From Dehalococcoidia bacterium (GTDB lineage: Bacteria > Chloroflexota > Dehalococcoidia > SZUA-161 > SpSt-899), in assembly GCA_023271485.1 (NCBI GenBank), contig JALPXT010000022.1:1-15572 (forward strand): DNA of 15,572 bases. Reading direction: 5' to 3'. Position numbers and translations under genes: made by a program. The number at the start of each line of letters is the position of its first letter. Positions within the stretch are counted from its first letter, which is position 1. The notes beneath the pieces are model-generated. The model did not search any database. It had not been told where the DNA came from and saw only the letters and a program-made list of their open reading frames with translations. Positions 1 to 7,252 of the stretch are shown in pieces.

Positions 1-8
1 TGGGATAA

Positions 9-1370
9 ATGATCATCATCGCCGGTGCCGGAGTAACGGGCTTCCACATAGCCTATCTATTGACCAGGGAAGGTCAGGAAGTGGCCGTGATAGAGCAGTC
101 GGAAAGGGCCATGGACAACGTGCGCCGCCAACTGGACGTCAAGACCATCATCGGCAGCGCCGCCACTCCACGTATTCTGCTTGAGGCCGAGGTACATCGA
201 GCCGAATTATTCATCGCTACCACCGGCAGCGATGAAACCAATATGGTGAGTTGCTTCATGGCCAAGGAGATGGGTGCCGGCCGCACCATTGCGCGAGTTC
301 GTAATCCGGAATATTCCGGATATTTCATCACCCCGGCTAAATCGCCCCAGGCGACAAGGCGCGTGATCAGACCGAAAAGCCTGGGGATAGACCTTTTCAT
401 AAATCCCGAGATCGAGACCGCAAAGGAGATAGCAGTAGTCCTCTCCGGCCTATACCCTTCCCCAGTGGAGGAATTCGCCGGCGGGCGGGTTCAGATAAGG
501 GAATTCAGGGTACAAAAAGAGGACATGCTGAACCGGCCCCTGAGTGAGATCGGTCTGCCCCCGTCCTCCATGGTGGTCACTATAGTCCGGGCCGATGAGA
601 GCAAGATACCACGAGGGGATGACTCTCTGAGGAGAGGGGACCATATACATGTCATTGCCTCTCGAGAAGCGATGCAGGAAGTGACGCCGGCATTGGATTC
701 CCCTCGATCCCGAGCGGGGAAAGTGGTGATCCTTGGAGGGGGGCGCGTTGCATTGCATCTTGCCCGGGAGCTGGGCGGAAGCGGGACTTCGGTTAAGATC
801 ATCGAGCCCGACACAGTGCGTTGCCGGGAGCTTGCAGCCAAGCTGGAAAAGGCAGTCGTGATCCAGGGTGAGGTAGCAGACCGTGACCTCCTTATCGAGG
901 AAGGGGTAGCCTCATCGGATGCGCTGATAGCAGCTACCGAGAGTGATGAGCTCAATATCCTCAGCGGACTGGTGGCCAGGAACCTGGGTGTCCCCCATAC
1001 CCTGGTGCTGGTTAACAAGCCGGAGTATATTCCCCTGGCCGAAATGGTGAACATCGATACCGCCCTATCTCCCCTCCTGCTCACCAGCAAGAGGATCGCC
1101 CGCTTCGCTCTCCACGGTGGGGTTCTCTCGGTAGCCCTGCTTGGTGGGGAACAGATACAAGCAATCGAATTCGCCACCAGTTCAACGGCTCACGTCATTA
1201 ATAAGAGAATCAAGGAAGCCGGCTTGCCAAAGGAGGCCATTGCAGGTGCCATTGTCCGCGGCGACTCCGTTTTCATCCCTCCGCCCGATACCACCGTACA
1301 ATCAGGAGATCATGTAATTATAGTTGCTCCCCTCCCGGCAACTCCGGCAGTAGAGAGGCTCTTCAAGTAA
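9..1370 (+). CDS. trkA: Trk potassium uptake system regulatory protein TrkA
   Basis: TrkA is the cytoplasmic NAD(H)/nucleotide-binding ring protein that gates the TrkH potassium channel. The 453-residue product shows the usual duplicated architecture. A first Rossmann RCK_N domain has GAGVTG at residues 6-11 and runs to about 130. A first RCK_C domain covers about 150-225. A second RCK_N begins with GGGRVA at 243-248, and a second RCK_C covers about 370-453. The length fits the family. The ATG at 9 is the only possible start because an in-frame TAA lies directly before it at 6-8. The gene abuts trkH with no spacer, so the two form a K+ uptake operon; its promoter lies outside the window. Residues 105-125 look slightly longer than in E. 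coli TrkA, which I take as normal family variation. Confidence 0.95.
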   Translation: MIIIAGAGVTGFHIAYLLTREGQEVAVIEQSERAMDNVRRQLDVKTIIGSAATPRILLEAEVHRAELFIATTGSDETNMVSCFMAKEMGAGRTIARVRNPEYSGYFITPAKSPQATRRVIRPKSLGIDLFINPEIETAKEIAVVLSGLYPSPVEEFAGGRVQIREFRVQKEDMLNRPLSEIGLPPSSMVVTIVRADESKIPRGDDSLRRGDHIHVIASREAMQEVTPALDSPRSRAGKVVILGGGRVALHLARELGGSGTSVKIIEPDTVRCRELAAKLEKAVVIQGEVADRDLLIEEGVASSDALIAATESDELNILSGLVARNLGVPHTLVLVNKPEYIPLAEMVNIDTALSPLLLTSKRIARFALHGGVLSVALLGGEQIQAIEFATSSTAHVINKRIKEAGLPKEAIAGAIVRGDSVFIPPPDTTVQSGDHVIIVAPLPATPAVERLFK

Positions 1371-2819
1371 ATGAGGTTCAAGCCGGTCCTCCATTACTTA
1401 GGGATGGTGCTAACCGTCCTCGGTCTCTCTATGCTTCTTCCGCTGGCTTTCTCTCTTTATTATGGGGAAGATACACTTGCCTTGATCCTCTCGCTGATTT
1501 TCACCATCAGCACGGGACTGATCCTCTGGCGTTTGATCCCCCGGGATAAGGGAGGAATAAGCCGGCGGGAAGCCATCTTCCTGGTGGTGCTCATCTGGGT
1601 GGTGGCCTCGGCCTTTAGCGCTCTTCCTTTCTGGCTTAGTGGAGCGATCGAGTGTTTTCTCGACGCCTATTTTGAGGCTATCTCGGGGCTTACCACCACC
1701 GGAGCAACTGTTCTGCCAGTAATTGAAGCCCTACCGCAGAGTCTTCTTCTCTGGCGTAGTCTCATCCAGTGGCTGGGGGGGATGGGGATTGTGATGCTCT
1801 TTGTGGCTCTCTTTCCCCTCCTGGGCATCGGGGCGGCGCACTTATTCGAGGCTGAGATTCCAGGACCCCAGGTGGAACGACTGACGGCGCGTATTAGAGA
1901 TACGGCCAAAATCCTGTGGCAAGTTTACCTCAGCCTATCACTACTCCAGGCACTGTTGCTCCTCCTCGCAGGAGTGTCTGTATTCGAAGCACTCACTATT
2001 ACCTTCAGTACCATGTCAACCGGAGGCTTTCTGCATCTGAACCTCAGTATAGGTGCCTATGCTAGTCCCCTGATCGAAGGCATCGTTGCCTTCTTCATGA
2101 CGGCCGCCGGAGTGAACTTTGGGTTGTATTACTTTCTCATGTGGAGACGCCAGCCACGACGTTTTTTCGCTAATGTTGAGCTTCGAGCCTACTTCGCCTT
2201 CCTTTTAGGGGCCATCCTCTTCATCGGGATAGACCTGGTAAGAAGTATGGGCCTGTCGCTGGGAGAAGCGCTCCGCTACGCCGGCTTTCAAGCCATATCC
2301 ATCATGACAACTACCGGCTTCACCACCGCCGATTTCAACGCCTGGCCGGAGTTCTCCAGAGCGGTCTTGCTTATTCTGATGCTCATCGGCGCTTCCGCCG
2401 GCTCGACTGGAGGGGGGCTGAAGGTCATCAGAATTCTGGTGCTGGTCAAATTGGCCTATCGCCAGATATTGCTGGCCTTCAATCCCCGGGCGGTTATTCC
2501 CTTAAATCTGGGGGGGGGTACCCTGCCGTCGGGAATCGTCACCAGAATTGCCGGATTTGCCATTTTGTACTTCACTATCCTCGTAGGCGCTCTTCTGATA
2601 ATGAGTGCTGTCGGACTGGATCAAACCACTGCTCTCTCTTCGGTCCTGGCTACCCTGGGAAATGTCGGCCCCGGGATGGGGCTGGTGGGGCCGGCGGAGA
2701 ATTACCACTTTATCCCCGCTGCCGGCAAGCTCACTCTGATAGTGTGCATGCTGGTGGGGCGACTGGAGCTTTTCACCTTTCTGGCTCTCTTCAGTCCATC
2801 CTTCTGGAAATGGCGCTAA
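1371..2819 (+). CDS. trkH: Trk-type potassium uptake channel subunit TrkH
   Basis: This is the integral membrane, K+-translocating subunit of the Trk system and the partner of TrkA. The 482-residue protein is strongly hydrophobic throughout. It has the four pseudo-repeated pore loops with filter-like glycines of the SKT family: TTTGA at 108-112, STGG at 216-219, TTTGF at 313-317 and NVGPG at 431-435. It also has the glycine-rich stretch SAGSTGGG near 342-349, which corresponds to the intramembrane gating loop region in this family. The ATG follows the trkA stop codon directly, so translation is probably coupled; a purine-rich GAGAGG lies about 12 bases upstream within trkA. It converges on the DUF151 gene with only 8 bases between stops and no room for a hairpin terminator. 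Confidence 0.95.
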   Translation: MRFKPVLHYLGMVLTVLGLSMLLPLAFSLYYGEDTLALILSLIFTISTGLILWRLIPRDKGGISRREAIFLVVLIWVVASAFSALPFWLSGAIECFLDAYFEAISGLTTTGATVLPVIEALPQSLLLWRSLIQWLGGMGIVMLFVALFPLLGIGAAHLFEAEIPGPQVERLTARIRDTAKILWQVYLSLSLLQALLLLLAGVSVFEALTITFSTMSTGGFLHLNLSIGAYASPLIEGIVAFFMTAAGVNFGLYYFLMWRRQPRRFFANVELRAYFAFLLGAILFIGIDLVRSMGLSLGEALRYAGFQAISIMTTTGFTTADFNAWPEFSRAVLLILMLIGASAGSTGGGLKVIRILVLVKLAYRQILLAFNPRAVIPLNLGGGTLPSGIVTRIAGFAILYFTILVGALLIMSAVGLDQTTALSSVLATLGNVGPGMGLVGPAENYHFIPAAGKLTLIVCMLVGRLELFTFLALFSPSFWKWR

Positions 2820-2827
2820 GAGACCCG

Positions 2828-3358
2828 CTAGCTCTTGCCGAGGTCCTCCAGATTGAGGTTGTCGATGAAATCACGGAAGGCGGAAATGCTCTTTAGCTCT
2901 TCCTCAGTCACCTCACTCTTGCCACCCTTATGCTGGGGTATAGGTTTCCCGGTCTCATTATCGATCAAGATCCCTGCTCGATCCAGCACCACCTCTTCCA
3001 CGTAAATGGGTGCGTCAGCCCGTATCGCAATAGCCATAGCATCGCTGGGGCGGGAGTCTAACTCCAACGGCTGTCCTTTCACATCCAGGATCAACCTGGC
3101 ATAGAAGGTATCGTTCTGGAGATCGCTGACGATGACCGACTTTACCCTGGCCCCCAGCTTACTGATGATCGATTCCATCAGATCATGGGTTAATGGTCGA
3201 GGTGAGATGACCCCTTGCAATTTGATGGTTATGGCATCGGCCTCAGCAGGACCGATCCAGATAGGAAGATAACGCTCCGTATCTTTTTCCCTCAGGATCA
3301 CCACACGCTGATAATTCATCATACTCACGCGTATGCTGTCGATACTCATCTCAATCAT
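2828..3358 (-). CDS. DUF151/bifunctional nuclease family protein
   Basis: The 176-residue product matches the bifunctional nuclease (BFN, DUF151) family. A conserved core runs from the VVILRE and YLPIWIGPAEADAI segments (about residues 19-44) through RPLTHDLM, and then LDSRPSDAMAIAIR near 100-113, which is the family's signature. Family members are reported to have RNase and DNase activity, or serve as conserved cytoplasmic proteins of unclear role, so the exact function here is inference. The start is ATG with a strong GGGGGAGG ribosome site 10 bases upstream. A near-consensus sigma-70 promoter (3392-3420) drives it. The C-terminal tail after about residue 140 is charged and less conserved. 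It is monocistronic: convergent with trkH and divergent from the gene at 3521. Confidence 0.9.
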   Translation of the reverse strand: MIEMSIDSIRVSMMNYQRVVILREKDTERYLPIWIGPAEADAITIKLQGVISPRPLTHDLMESIISKLGARVKSVIVSDLQNDTFYARLILDVKGQPLELDSRPSDAMAIAIRADAPIYVEEVVLDRAGILIDNETGKPIPQHKGGKSEVTEEELKSISAFRDFIDNLNLEDLGKS

Positions 3359-3391
3359 TCTACAATACCTCCCCCGAACCCTGTATCTAGA

Positions 3392-3420
3392 ATTCTATAT
3401 CATCTTACGCCCATTGTCAA
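3392..3420 (-). promoter_or_regulatory. Sigma-70 type promoter of the DUF151 gene
   Basis: Read on the minus strand, a perfect TTGACA (-35, 3415-3420) is followed after exactly 17 bases by TAGAAT (-10, 3392-3397, five of six consensus bases). Transcription would start near 3385, giving a leader of roughly 27 bases that contains the GGGGGAGG ribosome site. The -35 overlaps one copy of an 11-base direct repeat (see 3408-3439). Confidence 0.75.
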
Positions 3421-3439
3421 CACGTAGGCGCCCATTGTC
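3408..3439. repeat. 11-bp direct repeat between divergent promoters, operator-like
   Basis: CGCCCATTGTC occurs at 3408-3418 and again at 3429-3439, a spacing of exactly 21 bp or two helical turns. The first copy overlaps the -35 of the leftward promoter and the second overlaps the -35 of the rightward promoter. This layout suits a regulator that binds one DNA face and controls both genes, but no regulator is known and the repeat is short. Confidence 0.5.
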
Positions 3440-3463
3440 CTCATGCTCAATGAGGGCTATAAT
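3435..3463 (+). promoter_or_regulatory. Probable promoter of the gene at 3521
   Basis: TTGTCC (3435-3440, four of six -35 bases) is followed after 17 bases by a perfect TATAAT (3458-3463). A small inverted repeat CCTCAT/ATGAGG (3439-3444 and 3450-3455) sits in the spacer. The start point would be near 3470, giving a leader of about 50 bases composed largely of an ACTTAAA-type repeat. Confidence 0.6.
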
Positions 3464-3482
3464 TAAGCTGTAAGCGTTCACC

Positions 3483-3520
3483 AACTTAAAAACTTAAAAC
3501 CTAAAACTTAAGACTTAAAA
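3483..3520 (+). repeat. ACTTAAA-type short tandem repeat up to the start codon
   Basis: CTTAA recurs at 3485, 3493, 3507 and 3514, with a variant CCTAA at 3500, so the unit length is 8 and then 7. The array fills the last 38 bases before the ATG at 3521. It leaves no recognisable Shine-Dalgarno sequence, so the leader is A/T-rich and probably unstructured. Confidence 0.7.
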
Positions 3521-4210
3521 ATGTCAACTCATGATGCTGCCGCCATACGACACCTGAAGCGATCCATAGCGGATGGCAAGCATTGGTATATCGCCTTGCT
3601 CGAGGCTATTGCGCTCTGGACCCTGGCCGAGGAGACCTATGCGGGACGTCATTACCGGTACCTTATCTCCGGCCAGGCCTTCGACTGGCTCTTACTGGCG
3701 GAGCGCCTGAGCGCGGATATCGGCAACCTCATCCCCGAAGAGGAAAGAATCGAACTGCTCTTCGGCCGGCCGCCCATCGAGCTTTCCAGCGACGAATTCA
3801 AGGCGCTAATCGGAGATGAGAAATATCAAGCTCATCTCAACTATTTCTACGGCATTACGGTGGAGCAAGCCCTGCATTTGGCGGTTGAGATGGAAATAGA
3901 GAAGGAGCGGATTGGTCACCGCCGGCAGAGGGGCGATATTTTCGAGCGGATATACGGTTTTAGGGAGCCGGTCCTCCTTGAGCGATTCAGGCGGGAAGCC
4001 GGCTACCCTCAGAGTGACAGCATCACCCTCGCCGAACTCAACGAGTTCACTTACTGGCTGTTCAAGTACCGGGTCGAAAACTGCGACAGCTCGCGTCTTG
4101 CCAGCGACACCAGGAAGGCACTAAGGCAACTGAAAGAGTTGCAACTCTCCCCTACATCATCTGGGCGAAAATCGGGGCAAAAAGCAGCGAGGCCATCGCC
4201 ATCAGCTTGA
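3521..4210 (+). CDS. Conserved-looking hypothetical protein, mostly helical
   Basis: I do not recognise this 229-residue protein. It has no signal peptide or membrane segment. Residues 8-205 look like a soluble, helix-rich, charged domain with many aromatic residues (for example HWYIALLEAIALW near 21-33, and FTYWLFKYRVEN near 178-189). The last 20 or so residues are Ser/Lys/Pro-rich and read antisense through the 3' end of hppA, so that tail is probably unstructured and constrained by the opposite gene. A good promoter lies upstream but there is no ribosome site before the ATG, only an ACTTAAA repeat. Amino-acid composition and the absence of stops over 690 bases support a real gene. It shares its control region with the DUF151 gene. 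Confidence 0.75.
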   Translation: MSTHDAAAIRHLKRSIADGKHWYIALLEAIALWTLAEETYAGRHYRYLISGQAFDWLLLAERLSADIGNLIPEEERIELLFGRPPIELSSDEFKALIGDEKYQAHLNYFYGITVEQALHLAVEMEIEKERIGHRRQRGDIFERIYGFREPVLLERFRREAGYPQSDSITLAELNEFTYWLFKYRVENCDSSRLASDTRKALRQLKELQLSPTSSGRKSGQKAARPSPSA

Positions 4211-6173
4211 TCAGAATGTTCAAGGAAGGCCCGGAGGTGTCCTTGAACGGATCGCCAACCGTGTCCCCCACCACCGCCGCCTTGTGCTGCTCCGAGCCCT
4301 TGCCCCCGAGGTGTCCCAGCTCGATATACTTCTTGGCGTTATCCCAGGCTCCCCCGGCATTGGCCATAGTAACCGCCAGCAGGAAGCCGCTGCCGAGTGC
4401 CCCGATGAGCAGCCCGCCCAATGCATCGGGACCGAGGAAGGGAATCATGCCCACTGCAACGGGAACGACGATCGCCAGCAAACCGGGAAGCACCATCGCC
4501 TTCAGCGCTGTCCTGGTGGTAATGTCAACGCACCGGGCATAATCCGGCCTGGCTTCGCCGGTCATGATCCCCTTTATCTCATGCCACTGGCGGCGCACCT
4601 CATCTACTACCTGCATAGCTGCCCGGCCCACGGCATTCATGGTCAGCGCGCTGAAGAGGAAAACCAGCAGAGCGCCGATCAGTACGCCACTGACGACTTT
4701 TGGATCGAGCAAGCTCATTGTCAAGGGGACGCCCAAACCTTCCATCCGGCCACCGAAGGCGGCGGTGAGGCCAAGGGCGGTGAGGGCGGCCGAGCCGATG
4801 GCGAAACCCTTGCCCGTAGCCGCAGTGGTATTCCCCATGGAATCCAGGGCATCCGTCTTCTCCCTCACCTCCGCCGGAAGATGGGCCTGTTCGGCAATGC
4901 CGCCGGCGTTATCGGCCACCGGCCCGTAGGCATCCGTGGCCAGCGTGATCCCCAGCGTAGAAAGCATACCGACCGCCGTGATGGCAACCCCGTAAAGACC
5001 AGCAAATTCATAAGCTGCCAGAACGGCAATCACCACAAATAGGGCCGGGGCTACGGTGCTCAGCATCCCGGTGGAAAACCCGCGGATAATAAGGGTGCCG
5101 GTTCCGGTCTGAGAAGCTTCGGAAACGGACCTGGTCGGCTTGTAAGTGTAAGAGGTATAGTATTCGATGCTCAGCCCGATCAAGATACCCGCTACCAGTC
5201 CGGCAAGGATGGAGTAGAATATGCCCATCTCCAGATCCATGAGATAGACGGCTAAGAAGGATGCAATGGCAACCAGTACCGAAGATACCCAGACGCCGCG
5301 GCGGAGTGCCATGAGCAGGGCTTCCATATTAAGCCGCTCGCCGACCCGTACAAAGAAGGTTCCCACTATCGCACAGATGATGCCGGCTCCCGCGATCACG
5401 AAGGGCAGCAAGGCTTTGTGGGAATCAAAGGCAAATCCGGCAGCGATAGCTACTGTCATCGTCGCGATGATAGCCCCGACGTAGGACTCGAAGAGGTCGC
5501 CACCCATGCCGGCGATGTCTCCCACGTTGTCGCCCACGTTATCGGCGATCACCGCTGGATTCCTGGGGTCGTCCTCGGGAATTCCCGCCTCCACCTTGCC
5601 CACCAGGTCGGAGCCAACATCAGCGGCTTTGGTGTAAATCCCGCCGCCGACCCTGGCAAACAGGGCGATGGAGGAGGCCCCGGCGCCAAATCCGATCAGG
5701 ATGTCAGCGATCTTGTCGCCCTGACCCTGGAAGGCAAAGAAAGTGATGCTCAGCCCGACCAGTCCCAGGGAAACGACGCAAATCCCCATCACCGCCCCGC
5801 TGTTGAAGGCAACGCGGAGCCCCGTATTCAGGCTCTTCATGACGCCGGCGACGGTGCGGCAATTTGCCTTCAGCCCGACCCTCATCCCGATATACCCGGC
5901 ACCGGCGGAGCACAATGTTCCCAGCAGGTAGGCGACAGCCACCAGTCCGCGCGGTTCGAGAAAAACCCCCAGGATGATGGCCACTATCACCACGAACCAG
6001 ACCAGGGTTTTGTATTCCCGGTAGAGGAAAGCGAGTGCCCCTTCCTCGATGGCCTTTGAGATTTCGCGAACCTCTTTGGGACCCGGATCTTGCTTCAGCA
6101 GAGTGAAGACAAGATAGGCAGCGAAGAACAGACCGATGATCCCCGCTATCAGCGCTATTAGTACCGGATTCAC
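4152..6173 (-). CDS. hppA: K+-dependent type membrane-bound inorganic pyrophosphatase
   Basis: This integral membrane ion pump hydrolyses pyrophosphate and moves H+ or Na+ across the membrane. The 673-residue polytopic protein has the pyrophosphate-binding motifs DDPRNP (201-206) and DNVGDNVGD (211-219), DNAGG (421-425), and the C-terminal GDTVGDPFKDTSGPS block. GNTTAATGKG near 447-456 carries Ala-451 and Gly-454 where K+-independent enzymes carry Lys and Thr, so I infer the K+-dependent subfamily. Glu-229 in DLFESY occupies the position of the gate glutamate seen in Na+-pumping and K+-dependent H+-pumping enzymes; sequence inspection alone does not decide the pumped ion. The start is GTG, with a perfect AAGGAGGT 7 bases upstream that overlaps the translin-gene stop codon, so the two genes are coupled. 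Confidence 0.95.
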   Translation of the reverse strand: MNPVLIALIAGIIGLFFAAYLVFTLLKQDPGPKEVREISKAIEEGALAFLYREYKTLVWFVVIVAIILGVFLEPRGLVAVAYLLGTLCSAGAGYIGMRVGLKANCRTVAGVMKSLNTGLRVAFNSGAVMGICVVSLGLVGLSITFFAFQGQGDKIADILIGFGAGASSIALFARVGGGIYTKAADVGSDLVGKVEAGIPEDDPRNPAVIADNVGDNVGDIAGMGGDLFESYVGAIIATMTVAIAAGFAFDSHKALLPFVIAGAGIICAIVGTFFVRVGERLNMEALLMALRRGVWVSSVLVAIASFLAVYLMDLEMGIFYSILAGLVAGILIGLSIEYYTSYTYKPTRSVSEASQTGTGTLIIRGFSTGMLSTVAPALFVVIAVLAAYEFAGLYGVAITAVGMLSTLGITLATDAYGPVADNAGGIAEQAHLPAEVREKTDALDSMGNTTAATGKGFAIGSAALTALGLTAAFGGRMEGLGVPLTMSLLDPKVVSGVLIGALLVFLFSALTMNAVGRAAMQVVDEVRRQWHEIKGIMTGEARPDYARCVDITTRTALKAMVLPGLLAIVVPVAVGMIPFLGPDALGGLLIGALGSGFLLAVTMANAGGAWDNAKKYIELGHLGGKGSEQHKAAVVGDTVGDPFKDTSGPSLNILIKLMAMASLLFAPIFAQMM

Positions 6174-6187
6174 TATTCAAACCTCCT

Positions 6188-6835
6188 TCAACTATCCCCT
6201 AACTTCCCGTCAAAAGCCTCTAGTTTTGCCTCTAGTTGCTTTTGCCTCAGTGCAATGGTCAGATCGCCGCGGCTCCTCTCCAGGACGCCCCGGACCATAT
6301 CCGTCGTTCGTCTCAAGCCGCCGGTCAAGGCATCCGGGAAATCAACGGTCACCAGCAGGCCATAGATGTCATCCATCATCCCCAGGATCTCTTCGCAGCG
6401 CTCCAACTCTCCCCGCCTCATGGTGTCGAGAATATGACGGCGAAGCTCCCCGGCCGCCTCGCCCAGACCGTTTAGATATGGAGCATAGCCCACGCCGAGC
6501 TCATCGGGGTCGGGGATGGGATGGCCGGAGATCAATGCCAGAGTTACACGGGCCTCGACATACTCCTTCTGAGAATCATGAACCAACCCAGTATAGCGAA
6601 GATCATCGTGGTTGTCAAGCGCCTCGCTGACTTCATCAAGAAGAGCCCTGGCCGAATCCGCCAGAGACCTGGCCAGGTCGTATTCGCCGCGATGCGCCGC
6701 GCGGATCGAAGTGGAGCACTTGTAGATGACTTCCCGGGATGACCTGATGGCCCTCTCCCGCGCCGCATGTTTAAGGGCGAGGCCGGCCCTGATTCTTTCG
6801 CCGATCAATCCCAGATTAGAGGTTTGTTCCGCCAA
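6188..6835 (-). CDS. Translin-family protein (probable RNA-binding/RNase-like)
   Basis: The 215-residue all-helical product resembles the prokaryotic translin/TRAX branch (COG2178). Recognisable blocks are REVIYKCSTSIRAAHRG (34-50), YTGLVHDSQKEYVEA (81-95), YAPYLNGLGEAAGELRR (117-133), MMDDIYGLL (153-161) and DFPDALTGGLRR (165-176). Eukaryotic translin/TRAX forms an octameric RNA-binding nuclease. Glu-91 and Glu-94 have the ExxE spacing of the TRAX catalytic glutamates, and Asp-155/156 could complete the acidic site, so RNase activity is possible but inferred. The start must be TTG at 6833-6835, because an in-frame stop lies about 22 bases upstream and no other start precedes the conserved region; a GGAAG ribosome site sits about 5 bases before it. 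It is the first gene of a two-gene operon with hppA. Confidence 0.85.
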   Translation of the reverse strand: MAEQTSNLGLIGERIRAGLALKHAARERAIRSSREVIYKCSTSIRAAHRGEYDLARSLADSARALLDEVSEALDNHDDLRYTGLVHDSQKEYVEARVTLALISGHPIPDPDELGVGYAPYLNGLGEAAGELRRHILDTMRRGELERCEEILGMMDDIYGLLVTVDFPDALTGGLRRTTDMVRGVLERSRGDLTIALRQKQLEAKLEAFDGKLGDS

Positions 6836-7070
6836 TTGTTCTTCCTTTAAATCTTCCTAACCCAAGTTTACCACAAATCCTTTGCAAGGAGGGGATTTCG
6901 CTGGCTTCTTAAGCTTTGGCGGTGGACCGAGATCAAGAATTCGTGAAGTTGAGCCGTGGACGAGAGTGCCCATGAAAAGCCTGGAGGTTGGTAGCAGCCT
7001 GAAAAGATGTAGTGTCCATAAGGCAGAGGGCGTCCTGGAAGGGGTCTTGTCTAATGAAAAGAACACGTAT

Positions 7071-7112
7071 TAGCGGGTAGCGGGTAGCGCATAGCGGGTA
7101 GTGGGTAGTGGC
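7071..7112. repeat. TAGCGGG heptanucleotide tandem array
   Basis: Six units are in exact 7-base register: TAGCGGG twice, TAGCGCA, TAGCGGG, TAGTGGG, TAGTGGC. Decayed units beginning TAACG, TAGGG and TAGAT follow up to 7133. The heptad period is not a multiple of three and the array is intergenic. Confidence 0.85.
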
Positions 7113-7153
7113 TAACGTTTAGGGTGTAGATATACACGATAACCGGCAGACAA

Positions 7154-7174
7154 CCATGAACCGTGAACCTTGAA
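7154..7174. repeat. Three CCNTGAA heptads, inverted relative to the 12599 array
   Basis: The units CCATGAA, CCGTGAA and CCTTGAA are contiguous. Their reverse complement (TTCANGG) is the same family as the GGTTCAC array at 12599-12647, in the opposite orientation. Confidence 0.7.
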
Positions 7175-7180
7175 CCCCTG

Positions 7181-7203
7181 GGCCTGCGGCCGGGGGGCAG
7201 GCC
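7181..7203 (-). terminator. GC-rich hairpin downstream of the WxL-like operon
   Basis: GGCCTGC (7181-7187) pairs with GCAGGCC (7197-7203) across a 9-base loop. It lies about 50 bases beyond the stop of the gene at 7253. No T-run follows in the direction of transcription, so it is a terminator-like or 3'-end-stabilising hairpin and not a typical intrinsic terminator. Confidence 0.35.
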
Positions 7204-7252
7204 TGACAACCTGAGTAGTTATCCTATCCACCTGAAGGAGACCAGCCTCCTT

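Larger units (their letters stand above)
6836..7252. other. Gene-free stretch with short tandem repeats
   Basis: No convincing gene lies in these 417 bases. Two overlapping small open frames, one per strand, lack ribosome sites and family-like sequence. The right half holds a TAGCGGG heptad array (7071-7112), three CCNTGAA heptads (7154-7174) and a GC-rich hairpin (7181-7203). The left part must hold the promoter of the translin-hppA operon, but I could not pick a convincing -35/-10 pair. Confidence 0.7.

Noticed and set aside
6857..7073. Two small opposing open frames (69 and 63 codons) upstream of the translin gene
   Set aside because: They start at GTG or TTG without ribosome sites, overlap each other, and show no family-like sequence.
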